A stretch of 64,000 nt of DNA from Neofusicoccum parvum. Lineage: Eukaryota; Ascomycota; Dothideomycetes; Botryosphaeriales; Botryosphaeriaceae. Shown in pieces: positions 55,072-64,000 of this stretch. The first letter of the stretch is position 1. Each line of letters starts with the position of its first letter. The DNA lies in NCBI GenBank assembly GCA_020912385.1, contig CP087208.1, positions 434,001 through 498,000 on the forward strand, written 5' to 3'. A model generated the notes under the pieces. The model did not search any database and was not told where the DNA came from. It was given only the letters and a program-made list of their open reading frames with translations. The translations under genes were made by a program, and so were the position numbers.

Positions 55072-55905
55072 ATGCTTGACGTCATCGTTGTTGGTGCCGG
55101 TCTGAGATACGGTGCTCGCGCTGGAGGCGAGGGATCGCGTCGGTGAGAAGACGTACAGCGCACTGCTGGCGTCAGGGCATGGCTACGTGGAACTCGGCGC
55201 CGCGTGGATCAATGAAACGAACCAGCATCGGATGTACGGGTATGTGAAGAAGTTTGGGTTGGAGTTGGTGAGGCAGAGGACGGATGGAGATGTGGTGAGG
55301 CAGAGGGCGAGAAGGTGCACAGGTTTCCTTTTGGGACAACACCAAAGGTACGGGTGTTTTTATGTCTTCGCTTGCTGCTACTGCTTTCTACTTCGTGACT
55401 TTCTAACCTACTCTTGGTATTGACAACTTCTCCTTCATGAAATGGTCCGAATCAGAGAAAGCAGCAAGCGGGGAGGACTCTTTCTTTCTACCACAATCTT
55501 AATTGGCCTATCCCGCAGTTCTCTACATCAAAGTCTCCAACCTCGAGGGCATACGCGACCAATCCATCCAGTTCTCCCTCGACCGCAACGCCGACCTGAC
55601 CCGCCTCAACAAAGTCACCATGGAGCAATATGTCAAGAACCGCGGTACCACCCTCAAGACCGTCGAGATGGTCAACCTCTAGGTCCACATGATGCTCGGC
55701 CTCGAAACCAGCAAGACCTCCGCGCGCAGCTTTCTCGGCTACTGCGCACGCCGCGGCGGCGGCTTCAAGCAGATGCGCTCTGACGACAAGCACGGCGCGC
55801 AGTACCTGCGCTTCCGGCACGGCGGCCAATCCGTCGCCCAGAACATCGCGCTGCCGGACGGAGTTTGCGAGGGAGTGGAAGGCTGATATGGAGGGGCAGT
55901 GTGTC
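55072..55905 (+). pseudogene. Relic of an FAD-dependent amine oxidase
   Basis: The start MLDVIVVGAGL (FAD-binding) is intact, then about 20 codons of the Rossmann fold are missing and the frame shifts to VLALEARDRVGEKTYS ... VELGAAWINETNQHRMYGYVKKFGLELV, a clear monoamine-oxidase-like stretch. A second frameshift precedes EKVHRFPFGTTPK (about 55,310-55,350). After a non-coding-looking gap, LNKVTMEQYVKNRGTTLKTVEMVNL*VHMMLGLE ... GGGFKQMRSDD ... QYLRFRHGGQSVAQNIA resumes and ends by 55,886. The TAG at 55,680-55,682 replaces a Trp that is conserved in the family. The C-terminal half, including the flavin-contact region, is gone. Non-functional. Confidence 0.8.
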
Positions 55906-56868
55906 CGGGTGATGATGGGGCGAGGGAGATGGTGGACGCGTTGAGGCGGAGAGGAGGCGAATGCGAGGCTGTGGGTTTGAGGAAGTGTTGGTCTGGTGTA
56001 TGGAGTTTTCTGGTCAATAATTGAAGACCTGTCTTTGGAGCATGCTAGACGTAGAGGCCAGGAGCTGGAAAGGAGCAAAAGAAAGGCAGGTTTGTGTGGC
56101 TTTGGAGGGAATCGAACGCAAAAAGTTAGCACCTCTTGGTGCCTATAAAACCCCTTTCGGGTGTTTTCCCCGCCGTTTGTAGGCGTGGCTGGAGCTAATT
56201 TCACATTTGTTACTTTATTAAAGCGCCGTGCCGTGAACCGGGCTGCCTGCACATGTGCTAGGAACCCGGGATCTCTTAGGTCGAAAGAAAGCTCTGCTGG
56301 TTCTACTGATATTGTCGAGGATGTTTCTGTCCACCGAGGATGGTCGTATCGGATATTTCAGTAGCAATTGGGGCGGTGGACCGGGAACGACACGGGTTGC
56401 TGGAGGCATTGACAATGTCTCTCCCGCAACGGCGGTTGATGTATACTGGAGAATGCACTTTACCATGCACCAATGGGAGGCACACAACGGGCGGTGATGC
56501 AAGAGGGCCTGAGACGCCCGTCCCCGTCCCCGTCCCCGCACGAGCCACCCCTGCTGTCGATCTGCCTCAACTCCGGGCCGCCGCACACACGCGAGGCGAG
56601 TGAGCTGGAGCTTCGAGCGCGTCTCCTCCCATCCGCCTGCCGCCACCCGCCGCCGCTCGAGTCCCTGCGACTCGGTCGCCCGACCCACGCGTCCTCGACA
56701 CCACCGCACCGCATCCCAATTGTCACACCTGCTACGCTGCATCCCGCTACCCCGACTGTAATTGCCCACACCGCCCCGGCGCCGGACGCCCCTCACGCAT
56801 TGCCTTCGAAGCTCTTGGATACACCTTTTTTGGACACCGCAGAGCCGGGGAAGGAAACCACATAAACT
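55906..56868. other. Intergenic
   Basis: 0.96 kb. Contains a tRNA-B-box-like word at about 56,111 that does not fold into a tRNA (see rejected items). Promoter of the RRM gene at the right. No gene is supported. Confidence 0.5.
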
Positions 56869-58248
56869 ATGGCCATGCCAGACGCAGCGTGGCGGTCGCT
56901 GCTAGAGACCCACCTCGCCAATCTCCGCAGCCACCGCGCCGTGCTAGACCACATGGTCAGCCTGTTCGCCCAGAGTGACGGCCGCGACACCTCTGCCATA
57001 GAGCTGGAAGCGATGCGCACCCGCGCCGAGAGGATATGGGAGGATGCCGTGAGAGCCGGAGAGTTGCTCGTACTGCTCCCCCACACGCGAGCGAGGAGAA
57101 GAGACCAGCTAACCGCGGGACACCAGAACGGAGACGGCCTCCGAGGCAGGACGCCCGCCGAAACACCCACACCCTCAAAGCCGCGACGCATATCAAGCGG
57201 CGTGGAGATCGACAGAGCCGGGTCGCCAATCCCGGAGGAGGCGGAGGAGCAAATGGAAGAGGACGCCGACGCCGACGACACGCCCGAGTCAAAACGCATC
57301 GTGATAGCGAACATCCCCCCCAACACATCCGAAAGCGACCTCCGCCAGCACCTCCGCGCCCACCACCCGTACGTCCCCCTGACCCCCACCCAGGCCCCCC
57401 CAACCGACTAACCACCCCCCAGCATCAAGCTCAAGCACGCCATCCGCCCGCCCAAGAAATCCGAAGCCCACGTCTACGCCCTCCCCCCGCCCACCCTCGC
57501 CTGCGGCCTCGCCAAGGTCGACCTGCCCTCCGCCGCCGCCGCCGCGCGCGCCGCCCGCGCCCTCGACGGCTCGCGTCTGCACCGCGCCGTGCTGGTCGTG
57601 CGGCGGTACCGCGGCGGCGGCGCGAAGAAGACGGCGGGGGCGCAGAAGCGCGGCGCGGAGGTGGACCAGTTGCGCGAGTGCAAGAGGCAGCGGACGGGCG
57701 AGGCGCCTGCTGCCGCCGACGTCGCGGGAGGGTGTGGTGGTGGGGCGGCGCCGCAGGTCTACCCGTTCACGTTTGCGGTTGCGGCGGGGGCGGCGCGGCG
57801 GGAGGGGCTGGGGGGTGGGGATGTGGATGTTAGCTTCGAGGATATCAGCGCGGAGGTGGAGGCCAGGCTGGCGGAGCAGGCGGCGAGGAGGGCGGAGGCG
57901 AAGCGGAAGGGGGATGGGGCGGCGGTGGGAAGGAAGAGGAAGAGGGTGTCGGCGGAGGGGGTGGAGGAGGAGGCGGCGGCGTGCGCGGCGATTGCGGGGA
58001 TGGCGTTGGTGGATGGGCCTAGGAAGAGGGCGAGGGGGGAGAGGAGGAGCGGGGAGGGTGTGGTGGAGGATGAGAGGGGGCTGGGGAGTGGGGTCTCGGT
58101 GGCGAGGACGAGGAGGAGAAAGGAGAAGAGGAGGGAACGGATGGAGAAAGCGAGGGGGAAGGATGGTGGGGGTGAGGGGCTGCTGGATGAGAGCCCAAGA
58201 CCCATGAAGAGGACGAGGGTGAGCGGTGTTGATGGAGCGCCGTCATAG
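56869..58248 (+). CDS. RRM-domain RNA-binding protein, basic C-terminus
   Basis: Exons are 56869-57368 and 57423-58248; intron 57369-57422 (54 nt, gtacgt...ccag) falls inside the RRM and joins LRAHHP to IKLKHAIRPP; 441 residues. The N-terminal ~95 residues are helical (LLETHLANLRSHRAVLDHMVSLF); an acidic linker (EEAEEQMEEDADADD) precedes the RRM, about 144-245: RNP2-like RIVIANIPPNTSESDLRQHL, then AHVYALPPP and LDGSRLHRAVLVVRRY. The C-terminal 190 residues are rich in Lys/Arg/Glu with nuclear-localisation-like GRKRKRVS and RKRARGERR. Probably a nuclear or nucleolar RNA factor; orthology (for example to ribosome-biogenesis RRM proteins) could not be fixed. Third-position G bias is extreme in exon 2. 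Confidence 0.78.
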
Positions 58249-58972
58249 GGTTGGTGAAAAAGCACAGAAGTCAAGAGTGGAGACAGGCAATGGCCACGAG
58301 ATAATGTTTCACTGGATCGCAAAAGCAACATTGCGATACACATTGTGATTGAGTAAAGGGTTTACTCTGGCACTGGTGAGTTCTCGTAGACCCTCGACTT
58401 TGTAGGTGGAAGCGATGCTTACATAATAAAAGGGCAGGAGAAGGGTGGAATGAGAAGTCTAAACTGCGGGGGGACGCCTCCCTTATCGTTAGAAACCCGA
58501 CAGACCGGTCCCAGCACCCGGGGACGAATGCCGTAGATCTGCATGTCATAGCTTGCGGGGTCATCCAATCAGTAACGGCCCTTCGTAAATGGCGGCCTAA
58601 TCCATCATGCAATAGCATTCGAACGACACCAGCCAAGGACTCTTGGCCTGCTTCAATCTCGGAGCTCGGTGCTTCAGCGACATCGATCTACCATGAGTGT
58701 GGATGACGATGGCCTGTGGTCTTTGTCTGTCGGTGTTTCTGAGCATGGAGAGTCCGTCTGCCTCCTGCTTGAGCCCTGCGTATTCGGATTCGGATACTGG
58801 GAACCCATCGTTGGAGGTACATAAGTAGTTGATGTAGGTACATGGGGACGTATCTGTGGTTTCATATTCGCTGTTGCCTGTTTGCTTGGTGCTATTGCAT
58901 ACATACCCATCTTCCTTTACTTTTGCACAACTAAAAACCCTCTCATCAGTTGTCCTCACCATTCTACCCACC
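58249..58972. other. Intergenic, promoter of the P450 gene
   Basis: 724 bp between two plus-strand genes. Nothing else is supported. Confidence 0.55.
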
Positions 58973-60806
58973 ATGGAAATACTTCAATCCCTTCTCCGAC
59001 TAGCTCCCTACCTCACGCTCCCGAACATCGCCCTCGCAGCCGTCGCCCTCACTCTCGCCCTCATCCTCAAATCCATCCTCGCCGCCGCCTTCTCCCCCCT
59101 CCGCTCGATCCCCGGCCCCTTCCTCGCCCGCTTCACGCGCCTCTGGCTCCTCCGACACTTCCTCCGCGGCCACTTCCACAAAACAAACATCCAGCTCCAC
59201 CAGCGCTACGGTAAGCCCCCCTCCCTCCCTCCCCCTCCCCAACCCCATCCGAACTAACCCGCCCCTTCTCCTCCACAGGCCCCATCGTCCGCATCGCGCC
59301 GCACACGTACTCGCTCTCCTCCCCCGCAGCGCTCCGGCCCGTCTACGGCCACGGCTCGCGCTTCACCAAGGCCGCCTTCTACGACGCGTCGCGCAACCCG
59401 GACGCGCCGCGCGCCGACCTCTTCTGCGCCCGCGACCCGGCCGCCCACGCCGCGCTGCGCCGCCTGGTGGCCCGCCTGTACAGCGCGTCCACGGTCGTGC
59501 GCATGGAGGCGGGGGTGCATGGGTGCGTGCGCGCGCTGGTGGCGCGGTTGGGGGAGTTTGCGAGGGGGGAGGCGGGGGTGGGGGTGAGGGGGGTGAGGGA
59601 CGGCGGTAAGGAGGTGGATCTGCAGTTTTGGTTGCAGTGCTATGCGTTTGATGTGGTGGGGGCGGTGACGGTGGATAGAAGGTTTGGGTTTTTGGAGAGG
59701 GGGGAGGATGGGTTGGGTTTGTGGGAGGCGCTGCATAGGAGTTTGGCGTATCTGACGTACGTGGGCGTCGTGCCGGAGTGGCATCGGTGGGCGTATGCGG
59801 TGAAGAAGTGGACGGGGAATAATGGGATGGCCGGGCTGTTTGGGTTCGCGGCGGGGGAGGTGGGGAAGAGGTTGCAGGAGACGGCGATGGAGGCGGCGGG
59901 TGAGGAAAAGGGGGGCAAGGAGGTGGAGAAGAGCGGCGAGGACTTTCTGGCGAAGATGGTGAGGATGCACCGGGAGGATCCGGAGAAGTTTGGATTCTCG
60001 GAAATGATGCTGGTGTGCGCGATGAACATTGGTGCGGGGAGTGATTCAACGAGCGTGGCGTTGAGTGCGGTGATGTGGTTCTTGATGAAGCATCCAGAGG
60101 TCCTGGCGAAGGCAAGTGTCCAAAGCGGAGGTAGCGGCTGATACGAAACACTGACTTTCAGGCCACAGCTCCGCGCCGAACTCGATACCGCAGCCGCCGA
60201 GGGGCTGATTTCAGCAACGGAGTTCCTTTCTTACCAGCAAGCGCAGAAGCTTCCGTACTTGCAGGCGGTAATCTCCGAGGGACTCCGCGTGCACTCGCCA
60301 CCTGGTGTGCCTTTGAGCAGAGAGGTTCCAAAGGGCGGTGCCGAAATTGCTGGGACATTCTTTCCTGAAGGGGTAAGTTGATCGGCAGCACTACGACTGG
60401 GCACCGTTTTCCTGACAGGCGCGCAGAGTGTGCTCGGAATGAATGCCTGGGTCATGCACGCGAACAAGGACGTCTTCGGCGACGACGCTGAGGAATACCG
60501 GCCCGAGCGGTGGCTTGTGTCGAAAGAGGAGATTGGAAGAATGGACAGGAGCATACTGACGGTAAGTTCTCGTCAGACACAGAGGGCGTTTGGCTAACTC
60601 AGGCCCAGTGGGGCCTTGGCTCCCGCACCTGCATCGGCAAGAACATTGCTCTGATGGAGATCTCGATTCTCATTCCGGAGCTCGTTCGCAGGTTCGACTT
60701 CCGCCTCGTCCGTCCCGATGCCGAATTGGAGACCCAGAATGTCTTTTTCGTCAAGCAAAAGAACTTATGGGTCAACGTGAGTGAGAGGAAGACTGAAGCG
60801 CCATGA
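58973..60806 (+). CDS. Cytochrome P450 monooxygenase
   Basis: Microsomal haem-thiolate monooxygenase. Exons: 58973-59210, 59279-60111, 60169-60372, 60427-60561, 60609-60806; introns of 68, 57, 54 and 47 nt; 535 residues. Intron 2 uses a GC donor (gcaagt) with acceptor cacag; only this keeps frame and yields PEVLAK|LRAELDTAA. N-terminal anchor is hydrophobic (about 13-35) followed by the PGPFL hinge. I-helix GAGSDST (331-337), ExxR at Glu394-Arg397 (ISEGLR), RPERW (450-454), haem loop WGLGSRTCIG with Cys478; the first loop residue is Trp, not the usual Phe. The set resembles the pisatin-demethylase/benzoate-hydroxylase-like group, but substrate and CYP family are unassigned. Neighbour: a small secreted Cys-rich gene. 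Confidence 0.88.
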
Positions 60807-61572
60807 GATATGCACTTCTACAGGACTCGTCGATTAGCGAAGTGTTGCAGGAAGGAACTGCAGACCGAATTTGAATAATGCATGTTATTATTGCCCGTAC
60901 TTTGTCTTCAAATCGCGTAGGTTTAGTCTGGGCGCCAAGGCAAGTAATCAGGCAACAGTAGTGGCCATCTCTCGTTATTCCCTCACTCACACTTCAACAC
61001 ACTCAACATGCACTTAGTCTCAGACCGCCTACTTGCTGCCGACGAGCTTACACGTCTCAGCGTTATTCGCTCAGATTACCCGCTCGATAGCAGTGACCTT
61101 ACCCGCAGCTGCCCGCTCGACAACGCAAAGATAAGGACTCCTATCATCACATCTCATCGTCTATGCCGGGTGGAGATCAAGGTCTTGACTCTTCTAATAA
61201 TTGGTCATGCCGTCGAGGAGTATTTCTTCGGTGGAAGAAGCTACACCGCATGCCAAGCTATAAGACAGCGCAGCCTTCCCGCTAACGTGCCTGGAGATCT
61301 ATTGTTACTCCACTTAACCTTTTTTCCCTCGTAAATCATAATCTTCCTTTGCCGTATAATATATTTGTCTTTCTCAGGAAGCTGTACGTGATAAGCTTGT
61401 AGCGTCTCACCCTTCACCCTAATGATAAGAAGCTTAAGTGAATGATATTTATAGTATACAAAGTCATGTCATAAAGGTTTCCAATGCTTTGGCGATAAGT
61501 ATAAGAAGCGCGCTTCCCGACTGCTTTGGTAAGCCGCAAACAACCTCTCTCTGTACGACCAAACCCAAAAGA
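60807..61572. other. Intergenic, AT-richer
   Basis: 766 bp. A 108-residue frame at 61008-61334 has no recognisable feature or support. No gene is assigned. Confidence 0.5.
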
Positions 61573-61924
61573 ATGAAAATGAAGTTCTCTGTCCAAGCTA
61601 TTATGTTATTCCTCGTCGGGTAAGTAAATTATCAGAGTGACTGTCATTGGCCACGGGATAATATTTTGTAGGCATGCTACGGCCAAAGAATGTGTCATCT
61701 TTTCTCATATCACCGGTAGAAGAGATTGGGCGCTCTCGGACCAGTATACACAAGAGGCTTGCGATCAAGTCGGGGCTCAGTGGTTTTGGGTCAACAAGGT
61801 TGGCTGGTGCTGCGACGTTGATGGTGATGCAGGAACAACATGGTGGTTTGAATATTGGTGCTTGAAAAAAGCAGTTGATACGGATCACTACCGTCTTCAA
61901 ACTTCCGAGTGCCTCAAAAGCTGA
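61573..61924 (+). CDS. Small secreted cysteine-rich protein (candidate effector)
   Basis: Exons are 61573-61619 and 61672-61924; intron 61620-61671 (52 nt, gtaagt...ttgtag) joins MLFLVG to HATAKECV; 99 residues. The first ~21 residues form a signal peptide (MKMKFSVQAIMLFLVGHATA|K). The mature part of about 78 residues has six Cys (in KEC, EAC, WCC, YWC and SEC), an even number with a CC pair, and is rich in Trp (ALS preceded by W; WFW, WWF, YW). The spacing matches no family I can name. Small size, secretion and Cys content are the usual criteria for fungal effector or antimicrobial candidates; function is unknown. Local DNA is more AT-rich than the flanking P450. Confidence 0.72.
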
Positions 61925-62417
61925 GCCAGCAATCGAGAACCAACAATTTGTCCTGTGGTCCTCTCATTCCCCCCTCCTCAAGAAAATGCAAATTGGGGAT
62001 CCTTGCTTAGTGCGTCTATGGCAGGCGATGTGTGGCATACGATGTATGATAAATAGTGCAGGTAGCGGCTAGTACGAATGCTTCAACCTGATTCAGCATT
62101 CCCCTCACCAATGTCCATCAGCACTATCAGTCACTAAACCGCATCAACTTCCAGAGCACATCTCTGACGGAAGGGCGGAGTTGGAGAAGAAAAAGGGCTA
62201 TAGTCATTAGTGTTGGGCTTCGTACGAACCCATATCTGGTTGATTCGTTTTGCGAATCTCTTTTCTCCTATTTAATCCTGATATTCTGCGTACAACAGTA
62301 TTCTTCTCTTCAGCAATTCCTTCTTATACACGAGATTAGTAGAACAACCAACCCCACTCCACCCCACAACAATCCCCCTCCCCATCCCAACCACCTCAAC
62401 ACCCCTCACCCACCAAC
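61925..62417. other. Intergenic, convergent
   Basis: 493 bp, AT-rich left part; nothing else seen. Confidence 0.55.
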
Positions 62418-63311
62418 TCACTTCCTCCCCGACCCATCCAGCTCCGAGATCTGCGACGGGTACAGCTCGTGCCTCGCCTGCCCGGCCGACAGCTCCTGCA
62501 CCGGCTCGCCCATCAGCTCCCCCTCGACCTTCCCCGCCGCCGGCGCCGCAGGCTGCCGCCCCGCCGACCCGCGCCGCGCCGCCGCCCTCTTCCCGAACAC
62601 GAAGCCGCCGGCGCACGCCGCGACGACCAGCAGAAACCCCACCGACACGCCCACGCCGATGCCCGCCTTGGCACCCGTGCTCAGGCCGCCGCCGCCGCCG
62701 CCGCCGCCCGAGCCGGTGGTGGATGAGGACGACGCTGACGCCGCCGAGCCGGCGACGGTGGTGGTGGGGATGGCGTTGGCCCAGGTGGGGTCGTCGGCGG
62801 CGCGGCGGACGATGGGGCCGTAGGCGCGGACGGTCTCGCCGGCGGTGGCGGTGACGGTGGTGGTGCCGGAGGGGACGGAGCCGGTGTTGAAGGAGTAGCT
62901 GGAGAGGGTGAGGGTGGCGTCGGAGGCGAAGGACGAGATGCACGCGAAGATCTGGCTCGTCTCGACGCTTTGCCGGCAGTAGTATCCGCTGTGGCACGGG
63001 GGGTCAGTTGGGAGCGGGGCGCGAGGGGAGGGAGTGGGGACGCACGATGGGCAGCAGGTCGCGATTGTTATGGCGGAGGCGCTGCTGGTGGATTGCATCG
63101 TGCAGGCGTAGGTGTAGCCGGATGGGCAGATGCCGGGGGAGTAGTATATGGATGCATCGCGGTTGAAGTCAGGTGGGAGGCAGGAGCTTGTGGCAGTAAG
63201 TCCAAGTTGCAGCCATGGCCCGACGGAGTTTGTGCCGTAGAACACGGAAGTAAGGCAATCAGAGGCGGAGGGCGTGAATGTGGTTGTGAGAGCGCCGATG
63301 TTTGCCGACAT
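62418..63311 (-). CDS. Single-pass surface protein with CCPSGYYC-type cysteine motif; function unknown
   Basis: Exons are 63046-63311 and 62418-62988; intron 62989-63045 (57 nt, gtgcgt...cacag) joins TCCPS to GYYCRQ; 278 residues. The intron length is a multiple of three and has no stop, so an unspliced transcript would still be translatable with 19 extra residues. The N-terminal ~160 residues are Ser/Thr/Cys-rich with a CCPSGYYC motif frequently seen in fungal extracellular proteins. A Ser-rich and Gly8 stalk precedes one membrane helix (IGVGVSVGFLLVVAACAGGFVFG) and a short basic cytosolic tail (KRAAARRG). No classical signal peptide is visible, so membrane insertion by the single helix (type I-like) is inferred. 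It may be a wall sensor; unproven. Confidence 0.8.
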   Translation of the reverse strand: MSANIGALTTTFTPSASDCLTSVFYGTNSVGPWLQLGLTATSSCLPPDFNRDASIYYSPGICPSGYTYACTMQSTSSASAITIATCCPSCVPTPSPRAPLPTDPPCHSGYYCRQSVETSQIFACISSFASDATLTLSSYSFNTGSVPSGTTTVTATAGETVRAYGPIVRRAADDPTWANAIPTTTVAGSAASASSSSTTGSGGGGGGGGLSTGAKAGIGVGVSVGFLLVVAACAGGFVFGKRAAARRGSAGRQPAAPAAGKVEGELMGEPVQELSAGQARHELYPSQISELDGSGRK

Positions 63312-64000
63312 TGCTCATGTATTCCATGGGGTTGAACAAACAGAGTGGTTGGCTTGGCGCGGACGCGTCGCGGCAGTCAAACGGTCGGAAGTGGAGAGCG
63401 CTGCGCCCTGTAGACCAAGGGGCAGCTTATGTCCAGATCACTGGTGATCTGTATCCGTACCTGGCTCCGAGCTCCAACAGGAAAAGTGGAGCGATATGTA
63501 TCTGTCCGCGTGGAAAGCCGGACACTTCCTCTTCCTATCCTACGAATCCAAGGAAGCAGATTGAGGTCAGCGCTGAAACGGTCAGCTAACTGAAAGCAGT
63601 TGCAGGTCACGGCCAAGAGCTGTGCAGCTGGGATCGCGCATCGTGTTATGCAACCCTCGATTGGATGGGTTTTGGCCCCCATTGCGAGCGAACAAGCATT
63701 TTATGCAGTTGGGCGGGGACGGCGAGCGCGCTGAAAAGGGATCTGCGCTGCACGGAGCTCGGGAAAGATGGAGATAAAACACGCAGACCTGCATCTCCGC
63801 CGGGCGCTCGAGCAAAGTCCGTTGATTGCAGAAAGGCCTCTATAATACACAGACTCTGGCGTTTTGCACAGGTCGCACACCCCAACAACGCCCCGTATCG
63901 CCATCTGTTCTCCTTGCCCGGCCGATTCGAGGTGCAATCCACGTCGCGGCCCTTTTGTGGAGACGACAGCCCTCACATGACTTTCAGCTGTATGGATCGA
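63312..64000. other. Right-edge intergenic sequence
   Basis: 689 bp upstream of the surface-protein gene to the end of the window. Short overlapping frames only. Nothing else is supported. Confidence 0.5.

Noticed and set aside
56100..56180. Possible minus-strand tRNA: the reverse complement contains cgttcgattcc, a B-box-like word.
   Set aside because: The T stem does not pair (ttgcg against ccctc), no matching 5' acceptor strand exists about 70 nt away, and no convincing D or anticodon arm is seen.
61008..61334. 108-residue plus-strand frame between the P450 and the secreted protein.
   Set aside because: No signal peptide, domain, Cys pattern or intron evidence; it could be chance.
1..64000. 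CRISPR arrays, rRNA, bacterial-type operons, integrated virus or intact transposons.
   Set aside because: No spaced identical repeats, rRNA-like sequence, reverse transcriptase or transposase motifs were seen; genes are eukaryotic with introns.

Overview
The window is nuclear DNA of a filamentous ascomycete (Pezizomycotina). Most genes are split by short GT-AG introns of about 45-160 nt, coding regions are GC-rich with C/G third positions, and the families are typically fungal: HET, Zn2Cys6, LysM, tannase, NCS1 and sugar-type MFS carriers, P450, DSC ligase. GC richness and compact introns would suit a Dothideomycete, but the sequence alone does not fix the class. I reconstructed 20 intact protein genes, one gene cut by the left edge, and two clear pseudogenes. 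No rRNA, convincing tRNA, CRISPR array or intact transposon was seen.

Layout. 1-6.5 kb: housekeeping genes (3' part of the DSC E3 ligase RING subunit, a small ABM-fold protein, Edc3). 8.4-9.0 kb: secreted two-LysM protein. 10.7-12.5 kb: rhomboid protease. 14.9-16.7 kb: tannase/feruloyl esterase. 17.1-23.4 kb: transport/metabolism block with an SV2-like MFS carrier, a thymine-7-hydroxylase-like 2-oxoglutarate dioxygenase and a divergently transcribed NCS1 (Fur-type) permease. 24.1-26.2 kb: HET-domain gene. 27.7-29.4 kb: sugar transporter, followed by about 5 kb of GC-rich DNA with no recognisable gene. 34.4-35.4 kb: decayed drug-efflux-type MFS gene with four TAG stops. 38.6-40.6 kb: Zn2Cys6 regulator. 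41.8-43.4 kb: single-pass membrane protein with three PPxY motifs. 44.4-47.6 kb: hydroxynaphthalene-reductase-like SDR and SurE phosphatase. 49.0-55.9 kb: variant histidine acid phosphatase, PhyH dioxygenase, ketopantoate-reductase-like enzyme, amine oxidase relic. 56.9-63.3 kb: RRM protein, P450, cysteine-rich small secreted protein, single-pass surface protein.

How the genes may work together. The strongest functional hypothesis is the divergent dioxygenase/NCS1 permease pair, which looks like a pyrimidine (thymine/uracil) uptake and salvage module with several GATA-factor-type sites in the shared promoter. The LysM protein, tannase, cysteine-rich secreted protein and P450 suggest a plant-associated or saprotrophic lifestyle. 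Gene models were built by reading splice signals by eye; every joined exon set keeps one open frame, but none has transcript support here.
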